Below are positions 52,380 through 61,124 of a stretch of 64,000 nucleotides of DNA, in pieces. A program made the position numbers and the translations under genes. Below the pieces are notes generated by a model. That model did not search any database and was not told where the DNA came from. It saw nothing but the letters and a program-made list of their open reading frames with translations. Numbering within the stretch: position 1 is the stretch's first letter; each line of letters opens with the position of its first letter. Source of the stretch: Terripilifer sp031921685 (GTDB lineage Bacteria > Pseudomonadota > Alphaproteobacteria > Rhizobiales > Beijerinckiaceae). The stretch spans positions 1,302,001-1,366,000 of the forward strand of contig NZ_JAPDHU010000002.1 of assembly GCF_031921685.1 (NCBI RefSeq), written 5' to 3'.

Positions 52380-53576
52380 ATGACTCAAATGACGAACCGC
52401 CGCCGAGCCTTCATGCTCGGTCTGACTGGACTTGGCACCGCGATCGCCACGCGCGCCATGGCCGGAGACGCCAGCTCGAAGCCGATCGCAGCCGACGAGC
52501 CGCGCTTCATCGTACCGCCTCTGGCGCCGATCAAGCTCAGTGCCGATCGCATCACGCGCATCACCGTCTGCATGCGTCCGTTCCGCGCCGCCGGTCCACG
52601 GCTCGAAGTCGAGACCGTCGGCCATAAGCGCGTCGTGCATAACTATGGCCATGGTGGCAGCGGCTGGTCGCTCTCCTGGGGATCGAGCACGATCGCCGCC
52701 CGCTATGCGCTGGAAGGCGGCAAGCGCGACATCGCCGTCATCGGTTGCGGTGCCCTGGGCCTGACATCGGCGCTGTTGCTGCGGCGTGCCGGCGCGAAAG
52801 TCATCATCTATGCCAAGGAGCGCCCACAGCAAGCGCGATCCTTCCGCGCCACCGGCACATGGTCGCCGGACTCGCGGATCGCCGATGCCGACAAAGTGGC
52901 GTCGAGCTTCCCTGCTTTATGGGAGGACATGGCGCGCACCTCCTATGCCACCTACCAGACTCTGCTGGGCCTGCCGGGCGAACCTGTCGCCTGGACGGAT
53001 CGCTATGCGCTCTCCGACGATGCGCCGAAACCGCGCGCCATTGGCGCCATTCATTTCGCCGAATATGAGAAGAAACAGCTCGCCGATATCACGCCACCGT
53101 TTCGTCTGCTGACACCTGGGACTCATCCTTTCCCGGTGAACTATGTCAGGCATGGCACCAGCATGCAGTTCAACGTCACCGAACTGTCGCGCCTGCTGCT
53201 CGAAGATTTTCTGCGCGAAGGCGGCCAGATCGAAACCATGACGTTCAACACACCGGCCGATCTTGCACGCCTGAAGCAATCCGTCATCGTCAACTGCACC
53301 GGCTATGGTGCGCGGGCCTTATGGAAAGACGAGAGCATCATTCCGGTACGCGGCCAGATCGCCTGGCTGCCGGCGCAACCGGAGGCGCGTTACGGCGTTT
53401 ACTACAAGAACGTCGTGGCGCTCCCGCGCCCCGATGGCATCGTCGTGCAACAGGCCGGCGAGAACGACATGTGGGGCTATGGCATCGACAACGAGACGGC
53501 CGACCATGCTGAATCCGAAGCGGCGATCGCCACATTCGCCGGCATTTTCGATCGCAAGGCCAGTCCACGGCCTTAA
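52380..53576 (+). CDS. D-amino-acid oxidase-like flavoprotein, circularly permuted
   Basis: This 398-aa Tat-type exported or flavin protein (TNRRRAFMLGLTG at the start) contains all the D-amino-acid oxidase signatures but in a shifted order. RPFRAAGPRLEVE (66-78) and HNYGHGGSGWSLSWG (87-101), which are the C-terminal motifs in ordinary DAAO, come first. The FAD-binding Rossmann DIAVIGCGALGLTSALLLRR (117-136) then follows, and the PVRGQIAW and late-strand blocks end the chain. GGAG-like start is not evident; ATG at 52380 is the first. The enzyme would oxidise a D-amino acid or amine; whether it folds normally is untested. Confidence 0.78.
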   Translation: MTQMTNRRRAFMLGLTGLGTAIATRAMAGDASSKPIAADEPRFIVPPLAPIKLSADRITRITVCMRPFRAAGPRLEVETVGHKRVVHNYGHGGSGWSLSWGSSTIAARYALEGGKRDIAVIGCGALGLTSALLLRRAGAKVIIYAKERPQQARSFRATGTWSPDSRIADADKVASSFPALWEDMARTSYATYQTLLGLPGEPVAWTDRYALSDDAPKPRAIGAIHFAEYEKKQLADITPPFRLLTPGTHPFPVNYVRHGTSMQFNVTELSRLLLEDFLREGGQIETMTFNTPADLARLKQSVIVNCTGYGARALWKDESIIPVRGQIAWLPAQPEARYGVYYKNVVALPRPDGIVVQQAGENDMWGYGIDNETADHAESEAAIATFAGIFDRKASPRP

Positions 53577-53672
53577 AGCGAAATCCTTAGCCTCATCCCG
53601 CTCGACGTCGTATAGTCATTGCGCTGGACAGCCAGCGCTCGATCGCGCTTACGCCAACTGGGGAGAATGAGC

Positions 53673-53882
53673 ATGAAAGATCATGTCTATAAAGTTCTCG
53701 AACTTGTTGGGTCCTCGGAAGATTCAATCGAGGAAGCGATCGAGAACGCCATCGCGCGCGCCGGCAAAACCATTCGCAACATGCGCTGGTTCGAAGTGAC
53801 CAATACGCGCGGCTATATCGATAACGACAAGGTCGCGCATTATCAGGTGACGCTGCGTGTCGGCTTCACGCTCGAAGAATGA
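53673..53882 (+). CDS. Dodecin flavin-binding protein
   Basis: This 69-aa protein matches dodecin throughout: MKDHVYKVLELVGSSEDSIEEAIENAIARA (split) and RWFEVTNTRGYIDNDKVAHYQVTLRVGF. Dodecin forms a 12-mer that stores riboflavin or FMN and protects the cell from free flavin. The ATG at 53673 has GGGAG 8 bases upstream; ATG 53667 is too close to it. It follows the flavoprotein gene by 96 bases. Confidence 0.95.
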   Translation: MKDHVYKVLELVGSSEDSIEEAIENAIARAGKTIRNMRWFEVTNTRGYIDNDKVAHYQVTLRVGFTLEE

Positions 53883-53905
53883 CGATCCGCCACAAGGCCC
53901 TTCCA

Positions 53906-53939
53906 GCGTCGCCTGACGATCGCAGTTGCCAGGCGACGC
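53906..53939 (+). terminator. Stem-loop after the dodecin gene
   Basis: GCGTCGCCTG (53906-53915) pairs with CAGGCGACGC (53930-53939), 10 bp perfect with a 14-base loop. No T-run follows, so it is a weak intrinsic terminator or an mRNA-end hairpin. It starts 24 bases past the dodecin stop. Confidence 0.4.
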
Positions 53940-54016
53940 ATGTCGTCAAATCCATTTCGGACAACAGAATTTCCGCACCTAGCATAACGATTTGTCTTTA
54001 AGGCACAGCCATTTCC

Positions 54017-54562
54017 ATGACCGAACCGATCACCTCATCTCCGTCCCAGGCGCAAAGCCGCAGCGTTACGTTCCAACTTGACCCGGAAGACTATGTCACC
54101 GCCAACCAGTTGCATGTGCGCAAACAATATCGAAGGCCACTTTTTGTTGTCTTCTCCGCCTGCGTCATTCTTGCCTATCTCGTCTTTTTCGTCATGACGC
54201 GGCATCGCCCACCCCCTGAACTGATCGGCATCATTGTTCATGGCGCGTTCTGGGTTGGTGTTGCCAGCTTGTTTGTCGCTTATTTCTTCACCATGCCGCG
54301 GCAAACGCGCAAAGTCTTTCACGAGCAGAAAGGCTTTCAATACCCGCTCACCCTGAGCTGGTCCGAAGACGGCATCGAGGTGCAGAACCAGCAGGGACGC
54401 GCCACCCTGCCCTGGGGCGATCTCTTCCGATGGGCCGAGGATCGACAGATGATCCTCTTCTATCACTCGTCGCGCATCTTCCACATGCTGCCGCGCCGCG
54501 TGCTCAACGAAGCGCAAGTCGACGATCTGCATCGCTGCATCAAGACACCGAAGATCAAGTGA
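54017..54562 (+). CDS. YcxB-like membrane protein
   Basis: This 181-aa protein opens with VTFQLDPEDYVTANQLHVRKQYRRPLFVV (split), has two helices (about 45-61 and 74-93), and a beta-rich domain with YPLTLSWSEDGIEVQNQQGRATLPWGDLFRWAEDRQMILFYHSSRIFHMLPRRV (split). This is the YcxB layout. A doubled version sits at 17613. Function not known. Confidence 0.8.
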   Translation: MTEPITSSPSQAQSRSVTFQLDPEDYVTANQLHVRKQYRRPLFVVFSACVILAYLVFFVMTRHRPPPELIGIIVHGAFWVGVASLFVAYFFTMPRQTRKVFHEQKGFQYPLTLSWSEDGIEVQNQQGRATLPWGDLFRWAEDRQMILFYHSSRIFHMLPRRVLNEAQVDDLHRCIKTPKIK

Positions 54563-54739
54563 GAGGTGGCGACGAGCCTGGCGCGACGCTCACCATCACG
54601 ATCAGGGCTCCTGCTGATGGTTAACGCCATTTCCTTCGGATTTCAGCATCTTACACGGCGATACAAGCTCTGGAACATGTGAACATCTTGTCGGAGGCCG
54701 GTTTCTCCTCGGCTGGAAATCGTCCATAACGCCTCGGTC

Positions 54740-55807
54740 ATGCCTGCTTTTCGCTCGACACACGATCTGGAACAGTCGCTTTGGGCCGCCGGTCTCGGCG
54801 CCGAAAGCCGCGACATCGCCGCGACGGTCCGTCCCTCGATCCTGTTCGTGCGCCAGCAGCAACCCGACGATCCTCTGCCTGTCGGTCAGAGCAAGATCGG
54901 CGGCAACCCCGATCTGCCCAAGGATTTCGTCTGGCCGGAACGCGCGGCTTTTCCTGACGCAGCGAAACGCGCCGAAGCACTCCACCAGCGCGGCGCCACC
55001 ATCCGTGACGGGCTCGAGCAATTACAGCGCGATCATCCTGACACGCACATTCCGCCCGAACATCTCGACGGCGTGGTGGCCCGCCACAAAGGCATGGCCG
55101 CTTATATGTATGTGCCGATGCCGCTTGCTTTCGTTGCGCAGATCAATCTGTCGACGCTCGTCCACGAAGCCGGCTTCCCGCCGGATTTTCCCGACACCGG
55201 CCTTATCAGCATTTTCAACGATATCACCGGCGATCAGCTCTCCGTTCACTGGCATCCTGATGTCGCCACTCTGGAACGCCGCGAGTGGCCGCATCGGCTC
55301 ATCGACTATTCCGATCGCTTCGGCCAGGGCGCCGAACGCAAGGACGGCAGCTGGCAATGGGAGCGCCTGACCCAGGCCGAAGTGCTCTTTCCCTTCTCGG
55401 CGCTGACCGTGCCGCACCATTGGAAATATGCCTTCGCGCGCGGCAGCGCCAAATGGAACAAGATCTGGGATTGGTTTCAGGACGGCGCTTATAAATTCGC
55501 CTTTCATCCGGGCGCCGATCTCGTCGACGGCGACGATACCGTCACCGCCAATTTCGGCGATCGCCTCGGTGGCTGGCCCTCCGACATTCAAGGCAACGCG
55601 GAAGAGGAAATCGACGGCAGCGAAATCGCCTGGCCCGGCCTCACACCGTGGCGCCATCTCTTTTCCTGGGGCGCCGAGTTCTACAGCGGCACGCGGATGA
55701 TGCCCCACGACATGACCGGCGACGGCAACACGTTTCTGCTCATGCACGAAGACGATCTTGCAGCAAGGCGCTTCGATCGCGTGAAGAGTACGTATCAGCA
55801 GACGTAA
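54740..55807 (+). CDS. DUF1963/YwqG-family protein
   Basis: This 355-aa cytoplasmic protein has the DUF1963 hallmarks: SKIGGNPDLPKDFVWP and VAQINLSTL, with ISIFNDITGD and LGGWPSDIQGN. Related proteins are all-beta and of unknown role. ATG at 54740. It ends 38 bases from the convergent parC; the terminator at 55815-55841 lies between. Confidence 0.82.
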   Translation: MPAFRSTHDLEQSLWAAGLGAESRDIAATVRPSILFVRQQQPDDPLPVGQSKIGGNPDLPKDFVWPERAAFPDAAKRAEALHQRGATIRDGLEQLQRDHPDTHIPPEHLDGVVARHKGMAAYMYVPMPLAFVAQINLSTLVHEAGFPPDFPDTGLISIFNDITGDQLSVHWHPDVATLERREWPHRLIDYSDRFGQGAERKDGSWQWERLTQAEVLFPFSALTVPHHWKYAFARGSAKWNKIWDWFQDGAYKFAFHPGADLVDGDDTVTANFGDRLGGWPSDIQGNAEEEIDGSEIAWPGLTPWRHLFSWGAEFYSGTRMMPHDMTGDGNTFLLMHEDDLAARRFDRVKSTYQQT

Positions 55808-55814
55808 AAAGAAA

Positions 55815-55841
55815 AAGGCCGCTGTACACTACAGCGGCCTT
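55815..55841 (-). terminator. Rho-independent terminator of parC
   Basis: AAGGCCGCTGTA (55815-55826) and TACAGCGGCCTT (55830-55841) make a perfect 12-bp stem with a 3-base loop. On the minus strand TTTTTC then TTTTTA follow. It lies 4 bases past parC stop and also separates the convergent DUF1963 gene. Confidence 0.9.
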
Positions 55842-55845
55842 GCAC

Positions 55846-58098
55846 TTACCCAAACTTGTTCGTCTTCGGGAAGCCCTTGGGCGGCAGGCGGCCGGCTTCG
55901 GCGCGGGCACCGATCCATTCCTTCAGCTCGCCGCGCTCGACGGTGAAGGTGCGGCCGGCGCTGTCCTTCCAGGTCAGGCCCTCAGACAGTTTGAACACCT
56001 TCGCATCGGCGATGCCACCGTCCTTGTAGCGTTGCAGGCGCACGCCCTTGCCGCGCGCCATCTCAGGCACTTCGTCGAGCTTGAAGATGAGCATCTTGCG
56101 GTTTTCGCCGATGGTGGCGACATGATCGCCCACCGCTTCGACGATGACGACGGCCTTTTCGCCCGCGTCGACATTGAGCAGCGACTTGCCTTTGCGCGTA
56201 TTGCCGATCATCTCATCCTGTGGCGCGACGAAGCCGCGACCATCGGAAGAAGCCACCAGCATTTTGGTGCCGGCCGTATAGGGGAAGAGCGCCGTCACAT
56301 CGGCGCCTTCCTCGATATCGACCATCAGGCGCACCGGTTCGCCGAAGCCGCGGCCACCTGGCAGTTTCGATGCATCGAGCGTGAACACTTTGCCGTTGGT
56401 GGCGAGCAGCAGGATTTTCTGCGTCGTCTCGGTGAAGAAAGCGGTCTTTAGGTAATCGTCGCCCTTGAAGGCGAGCGACGACAGATCGGCCTGATGGCCG
56501 CGCAGGGTGCGCACCCAGCCCTTTTCGGAGAGTACGACGGTGACCGGCTCGCGTTCGATCAGCGCCTCGGTCAGATCGATATCGGCGGTGGCCGGCGGCG
56601 TCTCGAAGGTCGTGCGGCGCTTGCCGAGCTTCGCATCGGCCGCGAACTTCTTCTTCATCTCGCGGATCTGCCAGGTGACGGCCTTCCACTGCTTGGCCTC
56701 ATCCGCCAGCAGCTCTTCGATGCCACCCTTCTCCGCTGTCAGCTCCTCATGCTCTTTCTTGAGCTGCATCTCTTCCAAGCGGCGCAGAGAACGCAGCCGC
56801 GTGTCGAGAATATAGTTGGCCTGCACATCCGAGAGTTCGAAGCGCGTCTTCAGCGCTTCCTTCGGCTCGTCTTCCTCACGGATGATGCGGATCACCTCAT
56901 CGAGATTGAGGTAGACGATGATCATACCGGCCAAGACTTCCAACCGGTGATCGATCTGGCCAAGGCGATAGCGCGAGCGGCGCACCAGCACGGTGCGGCG
57001 GTGATCGAGCCATTGCTTCAACGCTTCCGACAGCGACACCACTTTCGGGATCACGCCGTCGACCAGCACGTTCATGTTGAGCGGGAAACGGCTCTCAAGC
57101 TCCGTCAGCCGGAACAACGTCTCCATCATCACCGCCGGATCGACCGTGCGCGAACGCGGCTCGATGACGATGCGCACGTCCTCGGCCGATTCATCGCGAA
57201 TGTCGGCGACCAGAGGCAGCTTCTTGTCGTTGATCAGTTCGGCCAGCTTTTCGATGAGCCGGCTCTTCTGCACCATATAGGGAATTTCGGTGACGACGAT
57301 ATTCCAGGTGCCGCGCGCGCCCTCTTCCTTGCTCCAGCGTGAGCGGATGCGGAACGAGCCGCGGCCGCTGCGATAGGCTTCCTGGATCTGTTCCGGCGTG
57401 TCGACAATGATGCCGCCCGTCGGAAAGTCCGGCCCCTGCACGAAGGCGCTCAACTGATCCGAATTGGCCTTCGGATGGTTCACCAGATAGAGGGCGGCAT
57501 CGCACAATTCGCCGATGTTGTGCGGCGGGATCGATGTGGCCATGCCGACCGCGATGCCCTGCGCGCCGTTGGCGAGCAGGTTAGGGAAAGCCGCCGGCAG
57601 AACGATCGGCTCTTTCTGATCGCCCGAATAATTCTCGCGGAAGTCGATGGCGTCTTCGTCGATGCCTTCGAGCAGCATGCGCGCCACTTCGGTCATGCGC
57701 GCTTCGGTGTAACGATAGGCGGCGGGGCTGTCGCCGTCGACGTTGCCGAAATTGCCCTGCCCCTCGATCAACGGATAGCGCGAGGAGAAATCCTGGGCGA
57801 GACGCACGAGCGCATCGTAGATCGCCTGGTCGCCGTGCGGATGGAACGAGCCCATCACGTCGCCGACGATCTTCGCGCATTTCTTGAAGGCGGTGCCGGG
57901 ATCGAGCTTGAGAATCTGCATGCCGTAGAGAATGCGGCGATGCACCGGCTTCAGCCCGTCGCGTGCATCCGGCAGCGCGCGCCCCATGATGGTGGAGAGC
58001 GCATAGGCGAGGTAGCGCTCCTCGAGCGCATCCTTCAGCGAAACAATATCCGCGCCGGAACCACCCGACGCGCTTGGCGGCGTCACATTTTTACTCAT
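55846..58098 (-). CDS. parC: DNA topoisomerase IV subunit A
   Basis: This 750-aa subunit of the type II topoisomerase unlinks replicated chromosomes. It has the GyrA/ParC start (LKDALEERYLAYALSTIMGRALPDARDGLKPVHRRILYGM split), RYTEARM with the active-site Tyr context, and the beta-pinwheel C-terminal domain. The pinwheel lacks a GyrA-box, as expected for ParC. The ATG at 58098 is used; an upstream in-frame TTG (58134) has no ribosome site, and the 58098 site is not strong either. End of the conserved backbone here. Confidence 0.93.
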   Translation of the reverse strand: MSKNVTPPSASGGSGADIVSLKDALEERYLAYALSTIMGRALPDARDGLKPVHRRILYGMQILKLDPGTAFKKCAKIVGDVMGSFHPHGDQAIYDALVRLAQDFSSRYPLIEGQGNFGNVDGDSPAAYRYTEARMTEVARMLLEGIDEDAIDFRENYSGDQKEPIVLPAAFPNLLANGAQGIAVGMATSIPPHNIGELCDAALYLVNHPKANSDQLSAFVQGPDFPTGGIIVDTPEQIQEAYRSGRGSFRIRSRWSKEEGARGTWNIVVTEIPYMVQKSRLIEKLAELINDKKLPLVADIRDESAEDVRIVIEPRSRTVDPAVMMETLFRLTELESRFPLNMNVLVDGVIPKVVSLSEALKQWLDHRRTVLVRRSRYRLGQIDHRLEVLAGMIIVYLNLDEVIRIIREEDEPKEALKTRFELSDVQANYILDTRLRSLRRLEEMQLKKEHEELTAEKGGIEELLADEAKQWKAVTWQIREMKKKFAADAKLGKRRTTFETPPATADIDLTEALIEREPVTVVLSEKGWVRTLRGHQADLSSLAFKGDDYLKTAFFTETTQKILLLATNGKVFTLDASKLPGGRGFGEPVRLMVDIEEGADVTALFPYTAGTKMLVASSDGRGFVAPQDEMIGNTRKGKSLLNVDAGEKAVVIVEAVGDHVATIGENRKMLIFKLDEVPEMARGKGVRLQRYKDGGIADAKVFKLSEGLTWKDSAGRTFTVERGELKEWIGARAEAGRLPPKGFPKTNKFG

Positions 58099-58196
58099 GG
58101 CCGCACGGGTAAAGGAAGGGCCGAGTCGGGGCAATGAGGATCGCTCATGTTACCCATGAGAATCGCTTATTTCTGCCCTGCGCCGGCCCTTCCCCA

Positions 58197-58805
58197 TCAG
58201 TAGCCGACGGTGAACCGCTGGCGAGAATGTCTTGGCGATTCAAGCTCATCGGCCAAGGCGATGGCATAATCCTCGAAGGAAATGCTGCTGCCCTTGTCGT
58301 TGGTGAGCAAGGCGTTCTTGCCGAGGCGGAACTTGCCGGTCCGCTCGCCCGGAACGAACATCGCCGACGGCGACAGGAAGGTCCAATCCAGCTCTTTTTC
58401 CCCGTAAAGCAGGTCGAGGAAAACGTTGCCGCCCGAGGCTTCGGCCTTATAAATCGCTGGAAATTCAGGCGTATCGATGAGTTTCACACCAGGCGCCACT
58501 TCCAGGCTGCCGGCGCCGCCGACCACCAGATAGCGCTTCACACCCGAGGCCCGCACGGCTTCGATCAGCTTGCGCGGATCGCTGGCGGTGAAGTGGACCG
58601 ATGAGATCACCGCGTCATGGCCGGCCAGCAGCTTGGCGAGGCCCGCCTGATCATAGACATCGCCCTTCACGGCGGTGACGCCGGGCAGCGCCGGCACCGC
58701 CTCGGGCTTGCGGACAATGGCCGTAACCTGATGACCGCGTTGGGAAAGTTCGGAGAGAATGCGCGAGCCGGCATTGCCGGTAGCGCCAATGAGAGCGATT
58801 TTCAT
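58197..58805 (-). CDS. NAD(P)-binding atypical SDR (NmrA/YwnB-like)
   Basis: This 202-aa Rossmann protein starts MKIALIGATGNAGSRILSELS, the GxxGxxG dinucleotide site. It has AVKGDVYDQAGLAKLL, YLVVGGAGSL and a LDWTFLSPSAMF near the C-terminus, typical of the flavin-reductase-like or NmrA-like atypical SDR group. AAGGA precedes the ATG. It is divergent from an HxlR regulator; pairs like this respond to electrophilic or quinone stress in other bacteria. Confidence 0.85.
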   Translation of the reverse strand: MKIALIGATGNAGSRILSELSQRGHQVTAIVRKPEAVPALPGVTAVKGDVYDQAGLAKLLAGHDAVISSVHFTASDPRKLIEAVRASGVKRYLVVGGAGSLEVAPGVKLIDTPEFPAIYKAEASGGNVFLDLLYGEKELDWTFLSPSAMFVPGERTGKFRLGKNALLTNDKGSSISFEDYAIALADELESPRHSRQRFTVGY

Positions 58806-58830
58806 CGGAGGGATCCTTTGATAGTTTCCA

Positions 58831-58855
58831 ATGGATACCAGATGCGCTATGGATA
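58831..58855. promoter_or_regulatory. Direct repeat in the SDR/HxlR intergenic region
   Basis: ATGGATA occurs at 58831-58837 and 58849-58855, 18 bp apart. It lies between the divergent starts. A site for the HxlR protein is plausible; it is not palindromic. Confidence 0.35.
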
Positions 58856-58879
58856 TCTTACTGTAAAGAAGGCACCGCT

Positions 58880-59293
58880 ATGCGCTCAAGTCACCTGTCC
58901 GAAACCACATCCGGCAGCGTCCTGCCCCCCAATCCCTATTCGGCCCTTTGTCCGACCCGGATGGTCCTCGACCGGATCGCCGACAAATGGGCGGTGCTGA
59001 TCCTCGGCCTTCTCGACGGCGGGCCGCAACGCTTTAATCAACTCCGCCGCGAGATCGGCGGCCTGTCGCAGAAAATGGCCTCGCACACGTTGAAGAGCCT
59101 GGAACGCGACGGGCTCGTCACCCGCACCGCCATCGCCACCGTTCCCGTCACGGTCGAATATGCGATCACGCCGCTCGGCCGCACCCTGGCGCAGGCCGTC
59201 GACAGCTTGCGTCTGTGGGCAGAGAACAATTTCGATGCCGTGCTCACCGCCCAGCAAAGTTACGACCAACGATCGAACGAACTCGGCGCCTGA
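58880..59293 (+). CDS. HxlR-family winged-helix regulator
   Basis: This 137-aa protein has the HxlR core: CPTRMVLDRIADKWAVLILGLLDGG, RFNQLRREIGGLSQKMASHTLKSLERDGLVTR (split) and VPVTVEYAITPLG. One Cys precedes the helix (PYSALCP), a position used for sensing in several HxlR/YodB-type proteins. It probably controls the divergent SDR gene. Confidence 0.88.
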   Translation: MRSSHLSETTSGSVLPPNPYSALCPTRMVLDRIADKWAVLILGLLDGGPQRFNQLRREIGGLSQKMASHTLKSLERDGLVTRTAIATVPVTVEYAITPLGRTLAQAVDSLRLWAENNFDAVLTAQQSYDQRSNELGA

Positions 59294-59408
59294 CTCATCG
59301 CTGGAAAAGCTGATTCGACTGGCCTTTCGAAATGTTGAGCTCTCCGATTGCCATTGACGGGGAGAGCCCCCAGATTATCGGCCATCCATCCCCTGAGCGG
59401 AGCCGATC

Positions 59409-60281
59409 ATGGCCGATACAGCCGAATACACACCCCCGAAAGTCTGGACCTGGAACAAGGGCAACGGCGGGCAATTCGCCAATATCAACCGACCCATCGC
59501 CGGGCCAACGCACCAGAAAGAACTGCCGATCGGCAAACATCCCCTCCAGCTCTATTCGCTCGGCACGCCCAATGGCGTGAAGGTGACGATCATGCTGGAG
59601 GAGCTGCTGGCCGCCGGCCACAAGGGCGCCGAATATGACGCCTGGCTGATCAAAATCGGCGAAGGCGATCAGTTCGGCAGCGGCTTCGTCGACATCAATC
59701 CGAATTCGAAAATCCCAGCGCTGGTCGATCGCAGCGGCAAGACGCCGATCCGTGTGTTCGAGTCCGGCGCGATCCTCGTTCATCTCGCCGAGAAATTCGG
59801 CGCCTTCCTGCCGACGGAGCAGCCGGCACGTGCCGAGACTCTCTCCTGGCTCTTCTGGCAGATGGGCGCGACGCCTTTCGTCGGCGGCGGCCTCGGCCAT
59901 TTCTACGCCTATGCACCGATCAAAATCGAATATGCCATCGACCGTTATGCGATGGAGACCAAACGCCAGCTCGACGTGCTCGACCGTCAACTGGCTGAAA
60001 CCGAATATGTCGCCGGCAGCGAATACACCATCGCCGATATGGCGATCTGGCCCTGGTACGGCGGCCTGGCGAAGGGCTGGAACTATGGCGCCGGCGAATT
60101 CCTCGCCGTGCAAGACTACAAGAACCTGCAACGCTGGGCCGACCAGATCTATTCACGCCCCGCCGTGAAGCGCGGCCGCATGGTCAATCGCACCAGCGGC
60201 GACCCGGAAACGCAATTGCACGAACGCCACGACGCCAGCGACTTCGACACCAAGACGCAGGACAAATTGGCGAAGGCGTAA
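59409..60281 (+). CDS. yghU: Glutathione S-transferase, YghU/Nu type
   Basis: This 290-aa GST has the YghU N-terminal extension (TPPKVWTWNKGNGGQFANINRPIAG, split), PLQLYSLGTPNGVKVTIMLEELL with the thiol-binding start and a C-terminal helical domain. It binds two glutathiones and reduces organic peroxides or disulfides. GGAG precedes the ATG. Followed by a shared terminator. Confidence 0.92.
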   Translation: MADTAEYTPPKVWTWNKGNGGQFANINRPIAGPTHQKELPIGKHPLQLYSLGTPNGVKVTIMLEELLAAGHKGAEYDAWLIKIGEGDQFGSGFVDINPNSKIPALVDRSGKTPIRVFESGAILVHLAEKFGAFLPTEQPARAETLSWLFWQMGATPFVGGGLGHFYAYAPIKIEYAIDRYAMETKRQLDVLDRQLAETEYVAGSEYTIADMAIWPWYGGLAKGWNYGAGEFLAVQDYKNLQRWADQIYSRPAVKRGRMVNRTSGDPETQLHERHDASDFDTKTQDKLAKA

Positions 60282-60305
60282 CGCTTCAACATTGCAGATG
60301 ACACG

Positions 60306-60335
60306 AAGGGGCGGTGGCGCAATCCACCGCCCCTT
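60306..60335. terminator. Bidirectional terminator between GST and SDR genes
   Basis: AAGGGGCGGTGG (60306-60317) pairs with CCACCGCCCCTT (60324-60335), 12 bp with a 6-base loop. It lies between the convergent stops at 60281 and 60345. Only short T-runs follow on either side. Confidence 0.75.
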
Positions 60336-60344
60336 CTCGTTTGA

Positions 60345-61112
60345 TCAGGTCAACCGCGTCCCGCCGCTCACCTCGATGATCTCGGCGGTAACATAGCGAG
60401 CCGCTTTCGAGACGAGAAACAACACCGGCCCGGCGATATCCTCGGGCTCACCGATGCGGCCGAGCGGAATACGGCCGATCAGATGCGGATATTTCGCCTT
60501 CGGATCGCTGTCATGGAACGGACTGTCGACCAGGCCCGGCGCCACGCCGTTGACGCGAATGCCATCGGCCGCCAGCTCCTTGGCGAGCGCCCGCGTCAAC
60601 ACGTCGACACCACCCTTGGCCGTCGCATAGGCGCCGCCACCCGGAACGCCGCCCGAGCGCGTGACGCAGGAGGTGACATTGACGATGGAGGCGTCTGGCT
60701 GCGCTTTCAGCAGCGGCAGCATCGCCTGCGTCGTCAGAAACATCGACTTCAGATTCTTGTCGATCACATGATCCCAGGCGCTTTCCTCCATCGTTGCGAA
60801 CATGGCCTTGCGCGGCGAACCGCCGGCGCAGTTCACGAGGATCGAAAGACCGCCCATCTGCGTGCCGATCGTGTCCGCAAGGCTCGCGACCTTCGCCGCA
60901 TCGGTCAGATCGCCATCGACTGCGATCGCCCGACGTCCCATGGCCTTGATCTCCTCGACGAGCGCGCCACTCGCCTGAGCCTGATCGAACCCATGCACGA
61001 CGATATCGGCACCGGCTTGAGCCAGAAGACGCGCGATGGCGCTGCCGATGCCGGAGGCACTTCCGGTGACAAGCGCGGTCTGCCCGGTCAGATCAAAAAG
61101 GTCCACAGCCAT
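60345..61112 (-). CDS. Short-chain dehydrogenase/reductase
   Basis: This 255-aa classical SDR has VTGSASGIGSAIA (NAD(P) binding), LVNCAGGS, NVTSC (Ser), YATAKGG (Tyr-x3-Lys) and GIRVNGVAPGLV. It oxidises or reduces a secondary alcohol/ketone. It follows a hydrolase by 12 bases (GGAG ribosome site) and is part of the catabolic cluster ending at 64 kb. Confidence 0.92.
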   Translation of the reverse strand: MAVDLFDLTGQTALVTGSASGIGSAIARLLAQAGADIVVHGFDQAQASGALVEEIKAMGRRAIAVDGDLTDAAKVASLADTIGTQMGGLSILVNCAGGSPRKAMFATMEESAWDHVIDKNLKSMFLTTQAMLPLLKAQPDASIVNVTSCVTRSGGVPGGGAYATAKGGVDVLTRALAKELAADGIRVNGVAPGLVDSPFHDSDPKAKYPHLIGRIPLGRIGEPEDIAGPVLFLVSKAARYVTAEIIEVSGGTRLT

Positions 61113-61124
61113 GCGATCTCCATT

